Source of the DNA: an uncultured Acholeplasmatales bacterium
Lineage (GTDB): Bacteria; Bacillota_I; Bacilli_A; Acholeplasmatales; Anaeroplasmataceae
Reading direction: 5' to 3'
Assembly: GCA_944324795.1 (NCBI GenBank)
Contig: CALUXR010000005.1
Location: forward strand, 1-64,000
DNA length: 64,000 nucleotides
Positions within the stretch are counted from its first letter, which is position 1, and each line of letters starts with the position of its first letter. The notes below the pieces were generated by a model. That model did no database searches. It was not told where the DNA came from and saw only the letters and a program-made list of their open reading frames with translations. A program made the translations under genes and the position numbers. Below, one piece after another: positions 27,455 through 38,200 of the stretch.

Positions 27455-27664
27455 AGCGGTAAGGACAAGATAATATATAGATTTGTATATTAGAGAGACA
27501 TGTTGGTGAAAATTGTCATACTATATATATTATTACTCCCTTATAAGTAAGTAGAAAACTACTCGTTGACTGCGTTAAAGTTTTAGAGTGCTAGAAATAT
27601 CTAGAACTAAGGTGGTACCACGGGTTTATTTCGTCCTTAACATATAGTTAAGGGTGTTTTTTTA
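27455..27664 (+). promoter_or_regulatory. T-box riboswitch, probably threonine-specific, with terminator
   Basis: The leader contains the canonical T-box AAGGTGGTACCACGGG (27609-27624). It is followed by a competing terminator, CCTTAAC (27635-27641) with GTTAAGG (27647-27653) and eight Ts. Stem I starts near 27456; TAAGG pairs with CCTTA and ATAATATATAG with CTATATATATTAT. This leaves ACT (27535-27537) in the specifier loop, a threonine codon matching thrS downstream. AGAGA and the GTTGGTGAA region fit the conserved K-turn and apical elements. Uncharged tRNA-Thr would pair with the specifier and the TGGT bulge and permit read-through. Confidence 0.92.
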
Positions 27665-27678
27665 TGGAGGAAAAGAAA

Positions 27679-29580
27679 ATGATTAAAGTAACTTTAAAAG
27701 ATGGAAAAATAAAAGAATTTAATGAAGGTATATCTTTTTTAGATGTTATTAAAAATATATCTATCAGTTTAGCTAAAGAAGCTGTAGCTGTTAAATTTAA
27801 TGGTGAATTAGAAAATTTAAATGATAAATTAGTAAATGATGGTATTTTAGAAGTTATAACATCAAAAGATAAAGAAGCAATTGATATATTAAATCATAGT
27901 ACAGCTCATTTACTTGCAGAAGCTATAAAGGAAATGTATCCTGGTAGTTGTTTTGGGGTAGGTCCTACTATTGAAGAAGGATTCTATTATGATATGGAAA
28001 TTAAAGGAGCTAATATAACTATTAATGATCTAGCTAAAATTGAAAAAGAAATGCATAAATTAGCTAGTAAAAATGAAGAAATAATTCATAAAGTAGTAGA
28101 TAAAGCAGAAGCATTAGAAATCTTTAAAAATGATAAATATAAACAAGAATTAATAAACGCTATTGAAGATGATAAAGTTAATTTATATTATCAAGGTAAT
28201 TATATCGATGTATGTCGTGGACCTCATGTTTTAAATACTAGTAAAATTAAGCATTTTAAATTATTAAATGTTGCCGGAGCTTATTGGCGAGGAGATTCAA
28301 ATAATCCTATGCTAACAAGAATTTATGGTATTTCTTTCTTTAAAGAAAATGAATTAGAAAATTATTTAAAATTAGTTGAAGAAAGAAAAGAAAGAGACCA
28401 TCGTAAAATAGGTAAAGACCTAGACTTATTTATGATTTCTGAATATGGTCCTGGTTTCCCATTTTGGTTACCTAAAGGAATGTTATTGAAGAATGCTTTA
28501 ACTAATTTTTGGATGGACGTTCACACTAAAGCTGGTTATCAGTTCATTCAAACACCTATTATGTTAAATAAAGAATTATGGGAGATTAGTGGACATTGGT
28601 TTAATTATAAAGAAAATATGTATACTTCAACTATCGATGAAAAAGAATTCGCTATTAAACCGATGAATTGCCCAGGTGGTATGTTAGTTTATAAAAATCA
28701 AATTCATTCATATCGTGACTTACCTTTAAGACTGGCTGAACTTGGTTTAGTTCATCGTCATGAAGCAAGTGGGGCTTTATCTGGTTTATTTAGAGTTAGA
28801 TCATTTACTCAAGATGATGCTCATATCTTTATGACAGAAGAACAAATTACAGATGAAATAGCTAATATTATCAATTTATTTAAAAAAGTATATGATGTGT
28901 TTGGTTTATCATTCCATATAGAACTTTCTACAAGACCAGAAAAGAAATATATTGGCGATATTGCTATATGGGATAAAACAGAAAAAGCTTTAGCTGATGC
29001 TTGTCATAAAGCTGGTTTTGAATATAAAATAAATCCAGGGGACGGAGCTTTTTATGGCCCTAAACTTGATTTTAAATTAAGAGATTCAATGAATAGAATT
29101 TGGCAATGTGGTACAATTCAATTAGATATGAACTTACCAGAAAGATTTGATTTAACTTATATTGCTGAAGATGGCACAAAGAAACGTCCGGTTATGGCTC
29201 ACCGAGCTTTATTTGGAAGCTTTGAAAGATTTATCGGTATCTTAACTGAACATTATGCTGGTGCTTTCCCAACATGGCTTGCCCCATATCAAGTTAGAAT
29301 TATCCCAGTTTCTAATAATCATATCGAATATGCAAATAAAGTTAAAGAAAAATTAATGGAACATAATATTAGAGTTGAAGAAGATTTAAGAGAAGAAAAA
29401 TTAGGTTATAAGATTAGAGAAGCTCAAACTAAGAAAGTACCATATACATTAGTAATTGGTGATAATGAAGTTAAAGATAATAGTGTAACTTATCGTAAAC
29501 ATAAATCAACTGAACAAGTTACATTAACATTAGATGAATTTGTTTTATATCTAGAAGAAGAAATTAAAAATTTACATTAA
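27679..29580 (+). CDS. thrS: Threonyl-tRNA synthetase
   Basis: 633 residues from the ATG at 27679. An in-frame ATG at 27664 exists, but the Shine-Dalgarno GGAGGA (27667-27672) lies between the two and selects the second, which starts at the TGS domain (MIKVTLKDGKIKEF). After TGS comes the editing domain (HSTAHLLAEAIKEMYPG). The class II core has motif 2 (RHEASGALSGLFRVRSFTQDDAHIF) and motif 3 (HRALFGSFERFIGILTEHYAG), and the anticodon-binding domain is C-terminal. All domains are intact. Expression is controlled by the upstream T-box. Confidence 0.97.
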   Translation: MIKVTLKDGKIKEFNEGISFLDVIKNISISLAKEAVAVKFNGELENLNDKLVNDGILEVITSKDKEAIDILNHSTAHLLAEAIKEMYPGSCFGVGPTIEEGFYYDMEIKGANITINDLAKIEKEMHKLASKNEEIIHKVVDKAEALEIFKNDKYKQELINAIEDDKVNLYYQGNYIDVCRGPHVLNTSKIKHFKLLNVAGAYWRGDSNNPMLTRIYGISFFKENELENYLKLVEERKERDHRKIGKDLDLFMISEYGPGFPFWLPKGMLLKNALTNFWMDVHTKAGYQFIQTPIMLNKELWEISGHWFNYKENMYTSTIDEKEFAIKPMNCPGGMLVYKNQIHSYRDLPLRLAELGLVHRHEASGALSGLFRVRSFTQDDAHIFMTEEQITDEIANIINLFKKVYDVFGLSFHIELSTRPEKKYIGDIAIWDKTEKALADACHKAGFEYKINPGDGAFYGPKLDFKLRDSMNRIWQCGTIQLDMNLPERFDLTYIAEDGTKKRPVMAHRALFGSFERFIGILTEHYAGAFPTWLAPYQVRIIPVSNNHIEYANKVKEKLMEHNIRVEEDLREEKLGYKIREAQTKKVPYTLVIGDNEVKDNSVTYRKHKSTEQVTLTLDEFVLYLEEEIKNLH

Positions 29581-29604
29581 GGAATCGTTTTTGATTCCTT
29601 TTTT
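29579..29604 (+). terminator. Terminator after thrS
   Basis: AAGGAATC (29579-29586) pairs with GATTCCTT (29593-29600), followed by Ts. It overlaps the stop codon. Confidence 0.85.
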
Positions 29605-29662
29605 AAATTTAATATTTCTAAAAAATAATAATTATTATATAATTAAAAAAGTTGGTGATATT

Positions 29663-30598
29663 ATGTTATTAAAAGAAATATTAAGTAATCTTACAATAAA
29701 TAAATTAAAAGATTTAAAAGTTAGTTATGGTATTGATATTAAAAAAGATAATAAAAAAGAATTAATTGAAAGACTAAATGAAACAATTTTAAATAATGAT
29801 AATTTATTAATATCTTTAATGCGATTAAATTCCGAAATATATCATTTTATAGAAACAATTAAAGATAAAAAGATTAAAATAACTAAAGATAATATTAATT
29901 ATATTTTAGATTTATGTTATATAGGTGTTGGCTTTATAGATAATAATTATTTTTTAATTGCTAGTGATTTTTATAAAATATATCAAGAATTGAGAAAAAA
30001 TAAGTTATATGAACCTTTCTTTACAAATATGAATTATGCATATAAAATATTAATTTTTTCTTTAAAATTTTATGGTGTAATAAAAGAAGATTTTTTAATT
30101 AAAATCTTTAATTTAAATAAAAAATATGCTAGTAATAGAGAACAAATAATCGAATATTTTAATTTAATAAATCAATGTATTACTTTATTTAAAAAAGAAA
30201 ATGATTCTTATATTAGTTTAATAGATAATAATATAGATAATATATTAATAAAACAACAAAAAATTAATCCTTATATACCTAATTTAAATGATATTTTAGA
30301 ATTTAATAAATATAGTTATTTAAATAATAATTCACTTGAAACGATTAAAAAATTATTAAAGATGGCATATAGTATCTATGATAGTGAAGTATATTTAAGA
30401 TATATTTATAATGAATTAATAACTAATGATGTTGATTTTTTAATTCCTTTTATTAAAGATATCTTTTTACCAAAAAATGATAGTGATGTTAAAATGTTAA
30501 CAAATTTATTTATATCATTAAATATAGAAGTAAGAAAAATAGCTTATAATGGCCATAATTTAAAAGAATTAATTGAAAATAAAGGTGAAGATAAATGA
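29663..30598 (+). CDS. Unknown protein with SAP-like N-terminus, upstream of an ABC-F gene
   Basis: 311 residues from the ATG at 29663, preceded by GGTGA. The longer frame from 29591 would run through the thrS terminator tail and is unlikely. The N-terminal 40 residues (TINKLKDLKVSYGIDIKKDNKKELIERLNETI) resemble a SAP helix-extended-loop-helix, a nucleic-acid-binding motif. The rest is helical, rich in Lys/Ile/Asn, with no motif I recognise and no signal peptide. It overlaps the ABC-F gene by 4 nt (ATGA), so the two are co-translated. The SAP call is by eye only. Confidence 0.6.
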   Translation: MLLKEILSNLTINKLKDLKVSYGIDIKKDNKKELIERLNETILNNDNLLISLMRLNSEIYHFIETIKDKKIKITKDNINYILDLCYIGVGFIDNNYFLIASDFYKIYQELRKNKLYEPFFTNMNYAYKILIFSLKFYGVIKEDFLIKIFNLNKKYASNREQIIEYFNLINQCITLFKKENDSYISLIDNNIDNILIKQQKINPYIPNLNDILEFNKYSYLNNNSLETIKKLLKMAYSIYDSEVYLRYIYNELITNDVDFLIPFIKDIFLPKNDSDVKMLTNLFISLNIEVRKIAYNGHNLKELIENKGEDK

Positions 30599-32130
30599 GT
30601 ATATTAGAAGTTAAAGATTTAAAATTTAAATATAAAGATATTGATTTATTTAATAATGCTACATTTCATCTAGAAGATAAGGAACATATTTGTTTAGTTG
30701 GGGAAAATGGGGTTGGTAAATCAACATTTATGAAACTAATCTCTAAAAATTTAATACCTGATAAGGGAACAATAACTTGGCTTCCACATATAAAATATAG
30801 TTATTTAGACCAACATTTAGAAATGAATAATGATATTGAAATAGATACATATCTACAAGGAACATTTAAAAAATTATATGATTTAGAAAAAGAATTGATT
30901 AAATGTTATGAAGATTTAGGAAATGTAAATGAAACTTTATATAATAAAATAATTAAAAGAATCGATATTATAAATAAAGAATTAGAAGATAATAATTTTT
31001 ATGCTATATCATCAACAATATCTAATGTTAAAAATGGTCTTGGCATTAATAATATTTTAGGAAATAGAATGATTGCCTCATTATCTGGTGGTGAAAAAAT
31101 GAAAGTTTATTTAGCTAAAATATTATTAGAAGAACCAAACGTCTTATTAATGGATGAACCAACCAATTTTTTAGATCAAATTCAAGTGATTTGGTTAGCT
31201 AAATATTTAAAATCTTTTAAAGGATCTTTTATTATAATTAGTCATGATGAATCTTTTATTAGAGAAATTGCAGATGTTATTTATGAACTTAGTAATAAAG
31301 AATTTATTAAATATAAGATGAATTATGATAATTATTTAAAAGAAAGAGCTATTAGAAAAGAATCATATTTAAAAGCTTATAATGCTGAACAAAAAAAGAT
31401 TAAAGAAATCGAAAACTTTATAGCTAAAAACATCGTTAGAGCTACAACAACAAAAAGGGCTCAATCACGCCGTAAAATGCTAGAAAAGATGGAAAAATTA
31501 CCAAAACCTAAAAATAGAGTACCCTTAAAAATTAATTTTCCATTTTCAAGTTCAACTGGCGATGAAGTTTTAATTCTTAATAATTTAATTATTGGTTATG
31601 ATATACCTTTATTAAATCCTATTAATTATAAATTAATGAAAAATAAAAAAATTGCAATAATAGGTCGAAATGGGGTTGGTAAATCAACATTAATTAAAAC
31701 AATATTAGGACAAATTAAACCTATTAACGGAGAATATAGATGGAATTTATCAGCTAATATCAATTATTTTTCTCAAGAAGAAAATGAATTTGATGAATTA
31801 ACACCTATAAATTACTTACGTTATTATTATCATTTAAAGACAGATGGTGAATTAAGAAGTATCTTAGCTAAAGTAGGTATTGGTAAAGATTTATGTTTAA
31901 AACCGATTAAAGAGTTAAGTGGTGGCGAAAGAACGCGTGTTCGTTTAGCTTTAATGAGTATGAAAAAAAGTAATATATTAATTTTAGATGAACCAACTAA
32001 TCACCTAGACCCAGAAACAAAATTAGAATTGTTCGATGCTTTAAATAAATTTCCGGGAACATTAATATTAGTAAGTCATGAAAAAGATTTTTATGATGAA
32101 CTTGTTGATGACGAATTATATTTTTCTTAA
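30595..32130 (+). CDS. ABC-F family ATPase
   Basis: 511 residues with two ATP-binding cassettes and no membrane domain, which defines ABC-F. Cassette 1 has GENGVGKST, LSGGEKMKV and LLMDEPTNFLD. Cassette 2 has GRNGVGKST, LSGGERTRV and LILDEPTNHLD. Between them is the charged P-site tRNA-interaction linker (TTKRAQSRRKMLEKMEKLPKP). Family members act on ribosomes as translation factors or antibiotic-resistance proteins. The linker is short, favouring a housekeeping YkpA/YbiT-like role, but this is not decisive. Confidence 0.88.
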   Translation: MSILEVKDLKFKYKDIDLFNNATFHLEDKEHICLVGENGVGKSTFMKLISKNLIPDKGTITWLPHIKYSYLDQHLEMNNDIEIDTYLQGTFKKLYDLEKELIKCYEDLGNVNETLYNKIIKRIDIINKELEDNNFYAISSTISNVKNGLGINNILGNRMIASLSGGEKMKVYLAKILLEEPNVLLMDEPTNFLDQIQVIWLAKYLKSFKGSFIIISHDESFIREIADVIYELSNKEFIKYKMNYDNYLKERAIRKESYLKAYNAEQKKIKEIENFIAKNIVRATTTKRAQSRRKMLEKMEKLPKPKNRVPLKINFPFSSSTGDEVLILNNLIIGYDIPLLNPINYKLMKNKKIAIIGRNGVGKSTLIKTILGQIKPINGEYRWNLSANINYFSQEENEFDELTPINYLRYYYHLKTDGELRSILAKVGIGKDLCLKPIKELSGGERTRVRLALMSMKKSNILILDEPTNHLDPETKLELFDALNKFPGTLILVSHEKDFYDELVDDELYFS

Positions 32131-32132
32131 TT

Positions 32133-32156
32133 AGAAGGTAAAACCTTCTTTTTTTG
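32133..32156 (+). terminator. Terminator after the ABC-F gene
   Basis: AGAAGGT (32133-32139) pairs with ACCTTCT (32143-32149), followed by a run of Ts. Confidence 0.88.
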
Positions 32157-32162
32157 GCTTGA

Positions 32163-32238
32163 AAACGTTCTATTTTAAAAGTTATAACGCTTTTACATGT
32201 AAAATCAGCTTGACATTTTACCTCAAATTATATAAAAT
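32163..32238 (+). promoter_or_regulatory. Promoter region of the giant surface protein with palindromes
   Basis: The promoter is TTGACA (32210-32215), a 17-bp spacer and TAAAAT (32233-32238). TTTTACATGTAAAA (32191-32204) is a perfect 14-bp palindrome just upstream. A second inverted repeat, GTAAAAT (32199-32205) with ATTTTAC (32215-32221), spans the -35 box. TGAAAACGTTCTAT upstream resembles a cre half-site (about 12 of 14). Together these suggest regulated expression; the regulator is unknown. Confidence 0.5.
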
Positions 32239-32269
32239 TAGGAGAAATTTTACATAGTAGGTGAAATTT

Positions 32270-35200
32270 ATGAGAAAGAAAATTATAATAATTGTCTCCA
32301 TTTTAGCAATAATTGGTATCGCTATCGGAGTTACAGCTTTAATTAATAATAAAACAAATAATAAAGGCCCGGTTGAGGCTTATGGATATACAACAACCAC
32401 GATGTCGCGCCCAACTGATGGAACAACGATAGATGATTATAATAGTTATGATAATTTAGCTATTGTTGCCGGAGTTATGGCAAATGCGGATTTTAATGGT
32501 GTTACAGAAGGGGAAGTTAAAGCTAAAGTAGCTTTTATCAACTACACTCAAGATGTATATAATATTAGAACTATTATAGGTGATGAAGGTTTTCAACAAG
32601 CAATCTCTACCTCAAGTTTAAAATCAGTAGCAATTCAAAAATATTTTTTATTTGCTGAGGATAAAGCTTTAACTAGAAATCCTGATAAAATAAATGGTAA
32701 AGATACTACATGGCTTGATGAAACACCACAAGTTTATTCAACTAATCAATATTTAAATATATATGGTTGGTTACCTAATCAAATATCATCATATATTTTA
32801 TGTAAGGAATCAATACTTGAAATATCAGATATAATTTTAAATGATGATGAAACTTATTCAATAAATTTAAGTCTAGATCCGAATATAGCTCCTGCTAATT
32901 ATCAATATGAAGTTAAAACTTATGGTGGATCTAGTGATTTTCCAAGTTTTTCTAGTATTAATTTAACTATAAAATTTGATGCAAATTGGCAATTATTAGA
33001 AATATCAAGTGACGAAGTTTATGATATTACAATGCCTGTAATAGGTAGTATTACCTGTACAGCTAATATGACAGAAACATTTACTTATGATAATTTAGAA
33101 ATTAAAGATCGAGATTTCTTCGCTGATTATTTTGATTTAACTCCTTCAGATAATGTACCGACAACACCAGAAGAATTAAAACCAACCGATTATTTTATGT
33201 ATGGTTTTGGTAATTATTTAAATGGTGATATTTTAACAGCTGATATATCAATAAATATTAATGATAAATTAATAAATGGAACACTATCTTTAGACATTTT
33301 AAATAATAAATATATTTTTAAATCTAATGATTTATTAGTAAATGTTATAAAAGATGATATTTATTTATCTTATGATGAAATTAAAATAAAAACAAATCTT
33401 AATGAATTAACTAATTTATTATCAACTACAGATTTAAATACAATGCTTGATACTACAGCCCTCATGCAAGCATTAGATAGTAGTGAAATAATTAAAGAAA
33501 ATGATAAAATCATCTTAAAAGCTAATTTACCAATATTAAATCAAAATATAGCTGTTGAGTTTAGTTTTAATAATGATTATAGTATTAATTATATTAAAGC
33601 TAATTTAAGTATTAATGATATTAATATCAATATTGATGCTAAAATAAGCCCTAATAAATTAGAAATAAATGAAGATTTTAATACTTATCAAGATTTAGCC
33701 AATTTAAATTATTTAATAGATGATATTAAAAATATAATAAATAATAAAGCTTTAAAATTAGATATTAATTTTAATAAAGATGACATTATAGTAAATGGAC
33801 AAATTAAGGCTTCATTTAAAGATAATTTATTAATTAATGGAATATTAAATATCAATTATAATAATCAAGATATTATTGCTAAAATAAATTATAAAGATAA
33901 TATAATTTATCTTGATTTAGCTGGTTTAAAATTAAGTTTAGATACAACTGTTATAACTAATAATATAGATAAAAATGAAATAGATATAAATAAAATAATA
34001 GATCTTATTTATAATATTGATTATAAAAAATTAATAAATAATTTTAATTTAACTAATATCTTAGAATTAGGAATTGATTTATCTAGTTATTCATTATCTA
34101 ATTATAATTTAACAATTAAAGAAGAAAATGAAGGATTTAGTATAAATATAAATGAACTTAATTTATCTTTAATAATTAATCCATTAAAAGAAAATATTAT
34201 AAATGATATTGAAGGTAAATATTATGATATATCAAATATAATAAATAATAGTGATAAAATAATTGATTTATTAAAAGAAGAATATTTAAATATAAATTTA
34301 AATACAACTATAAATTATAATGATATTAATATTCCAATTAATTTAGATGTTAACATTAATATGTTAAATAAAGAAATATATGCTAAAGGAAGTATAAATT
34401 TATTTAATAATATTTTAAATATTGAACTAATTTATAAAGATAAATTAGTTATAAAAATTGGTAATAATCTAATAGCTGATTTAACAGATTTAAATATCAA
34501 TAATTTAAATGAATCTATCTTAGATTTAAGTTTCTTAAATGATATATTAGATAAATTAATCATAAATATTAATGATAATAATTTATTATTAAATATAGAT
34601 AATATTAATATATCAGGAATTAATATAAATAATTTAAATTTAAATATAACTAAAGGTAATGAATTTGAAACACCTACATATAATCCTAATTTAAATACGA
34701 CAGATTTAATTAATTTAATTAATAATATTAATAAAATTATAGATATAATTAGTAAAGATAATATTAATATTTTATTTAATTATAATGGTATTGAAGGAAA
34801 TATTATTATTGATAAAGAATTTAATATTGAAGCTTTAATTAATATTAATGATCTAGAATTTAAAGTTAATTATTATAATGATGGTAGTATTTATCTAACA
34901 TATAATAATATAAGTATTTCTACAAATATAGATGAATTAATAAATATTATTAATAAATATTTTAATAATAGTGATAATGAATTAAGTTTAGATTTAAATA
35001 ATTTAATTAATAATTTAGAAATAAGAGAAGATGAAATTAATTTAAATATTTTAGATTTTATAATAAATTTAAAAATTAGTGATGTAATAAAATTAAATAT
35101 AAATGATATTAATTTAGAAATAACTAATACAAAAAATAATATTAGTGATAAACCATTAACTAGTATATCTTTAAATTTATTATTACCATATATTGATAAA

Positions 35201-38200
35201 TTAATTGATTTTGTAAATAATAATTATTTAAATATTAATATAAATACTAATATTAATAATTTAATTAATATTGATGGTTTAATAGAAATTGATATTAAGA
35301 ATTTAATAATAAAAGGAAATATTAAATTAAATATATTAGATAATATATTAGATATAGAATTATTATATAAAGATAAATTATATTTAAAGATAGGTAATAA
35401 TATAATTAGTGAAATAAAATTAAATGAATTGTTAAAACATATAAATGATGATTTTAATATCGATTCAAATAATTTAATTAATAAAATTGAAGTAGATAAT
35501 GGATTATTAATAAATATCTTTGGTATTGATTTAAAATTAAATATTAATGATAATAATTTATTATTAAATATAGATAATATTAATATATCAGGAATTAATA
35601 TAAATAATTTAAATTTAAATATAACTAAAGGTAATGAATTTGAAATACCTACATATAATCCTAATTTAAATACAACAGATTTAATTAATTTAATAAATAA
35701 TATTAATAAAATTATAGATATAATTAGTAAAGATAATATTAATGTTTTATTTAATTATAATGGTATTGAAGGAAATATTATTATTGATAAAGAATTTAAT
35801 ATAGAAGCTTTAATTAATATTAATGATCTAGAATTTAAAGTTAATTATTATAATGATGGTAGTATTTATCTAACATATAATAATATAAGTATTTCTACAA
35901 ATATAGATGAATTAATAAATATTATTAATAAATATTTTAATAATAGTGATAATGAATTAAGTTTAGATTTAAATAATTTAATTAATAATTTAGAAATAAG
36001 AGAAGATGAAATTAATTTAAATATTTTAGATTTTATAATAAATTTAAAAATTAGTGATGTAATAAAATTAAATATAAATGATATTAATTTAGAAATAACT
36101 AATACAAAAAATAATATTAGTGATAAACCATTAACTAGTATATCTTTAAATTTATTATTACCATATATTGATAAATTAATTGATTTTGTAAATAATAATT
36201 ATTTAAATATTAATATAAATACTAATATTAATAATTTAATTAATATTGATGGTTTAATAGAAATTGATATTAAGAATTTAATAATAAAAGGAAATATTAA
36301 ATTAAATATATTAGATAATATATTAGATATAGAATTATTATATAAAGATAAATTATATTTAAAGATAGGTAATAATATAATTAGTGAAATAAAATTAAAT
36401 GAATTGTTAAAACATATAAATGATGATTTTAATATCGATTCAAATAATTTAATTAATAAAATTGAAGTAGATAATGGATTATTAATAAATATCTTTGGTA
36501 TTGATTTAAAATTAAATATTAATGATAATAATTTATTATTAAATATAGATAATATTAATATATCAGGAATTAATATAAATAATTTAAATTTAAATATAAC
36601 TAAAGGTAATGAATTTGAAATACCTACATATAATCCTAATTTAAATACAACAGATTTAATTAATTTAATAAATAATATTAATAAAATTATAGATATAATT
36701 AGTAAAGATAATATTAATGTTTTATTTAATTATAATGGTATTGAAGGAAATATTATTATTGATAAAGAATTTAATATTAATGGTCTTATTAATATAAATG
36801 GTGAAGAAATAAGCATTAATTATATAGATAATTTATTATATATTAGTTATGGTAATATTGGCCTTAAAGGTACAATTAATGATTTAATTAATATAATTAA
36901 TGAATTTAGTGATAATAAAGTTGATAATATTAATTTTGATTTAAATGATTTAATTAAATCAATTTCTACAACAGAAAATAGTATTAATTTAAATATTTTA
37001 GGATTAGATTTAAATATAGAAGTTAGTGATAGTATCAACATTATTGAAAAGAATAATAATATTTTAATCAATATAGCTACTACAACTACTAATATAAGTG
37101 CTATTAAAGATATTAATTATTTAGATGTTAATGTAATATATTTGTTTATTCCAAGTATTAAAGAATTATTAAATAATAAAACTATTAATTTAGATTTAAA
37201 TACTAATATTAATAATATTTTAATAAATGGTTTAATTAATATTGATTTAAATGGAAGAATTTATGCTGATATAAAATTAAATAATAAGATTAATTTATTA
37301 TTAAGTTTAAATAATAATATTATGAAGATTAAATTTAATAATAATGTTATTGAAGTTGATTTAAATAAATTGATTAATAATTATTCTAGTTTAAGTTCAT
37401 TATTTAACTATTTAAAATATGAAAATGAAGAATTATTATTAGGATTAAATATTAAAGATATTAATCTTAACTTAGTTATTGATAAAGATTTAAATATTAA
37501 ATTAAATGATTTAAACGTTAATAATATTATAATTAAAGATAGTTATATTAATACTTCATTTAATAATTTAGATATTTTAGATATTAATGATGATATTACA
37601 ATTAAACATGATGATTTAATTTCTATTATTGATGAAATTTATAAATTAATTGAATTATTTAATAATGAAGTAATTAATATTAAATTAAATACTGAATTAA
37701 TTGCTGAAGAAACGAAGTTTATAATTGATGGTAATTTTAATATTAATTTAAATGAATTTAGTTTAATTGGTAGTGTTAATTTTATAACTAGTGCGGGATT
37801 AAAACATATTGTTTATATTAATTATTTAAATAATAATTTAAGTTTAGCTTATGGTAATTTAGGAATTGATTTAAGTGTTTCAGAATTAGAATTGTTAATA
37901 AATAGAATAATTGAGATGTTTAATATTGATAATAATATAAGTTTAGATTTTGATTTATATAAAATTATTAATAGTTTAGAATTTAATTATAATAATGGAT
38001 TAAATGTATCTTTAGATTTATTGAATTTTGGCCTAATTAAGCTAAATTTAAATGATAATAAAATTAATATTTCTGATATTAATTTTGATGTTTTAAGTTT
38101 AAATAATTTAAATGTTTCTATTAATTTAGAAGATAGAGTTGATAATTTACCAAACATTAAATACTTAAATTATAATGATTTAAATATTTTATTAGACTAT

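Noticed and set aside
27664-27679. Upstream ATG as thrS start
   Set aside because: The Shine-Dalgarno GGAGGA lies downstream of this ATG, and the TGS domain begins at the second ATG (27679).
29591-29663. Upstream ATG for the SAP-like protein
   Set aside because: The extension would translate the thrS terminator tail, while the ATG at 29663 has a ribosome site and begins the folded region.
32191-32215. TTTACA and TTGACA before the giant gene as PhoP boxes
   Set aside because: They are 18 bp apart rather than 11, and the second is the -35 box. Only the pstS site has the required periodicity.
36847-37071. Antisense ORF in the giant gene
   Set aside because: Low-complexity AT-rich repeats keep several frames open by chance.
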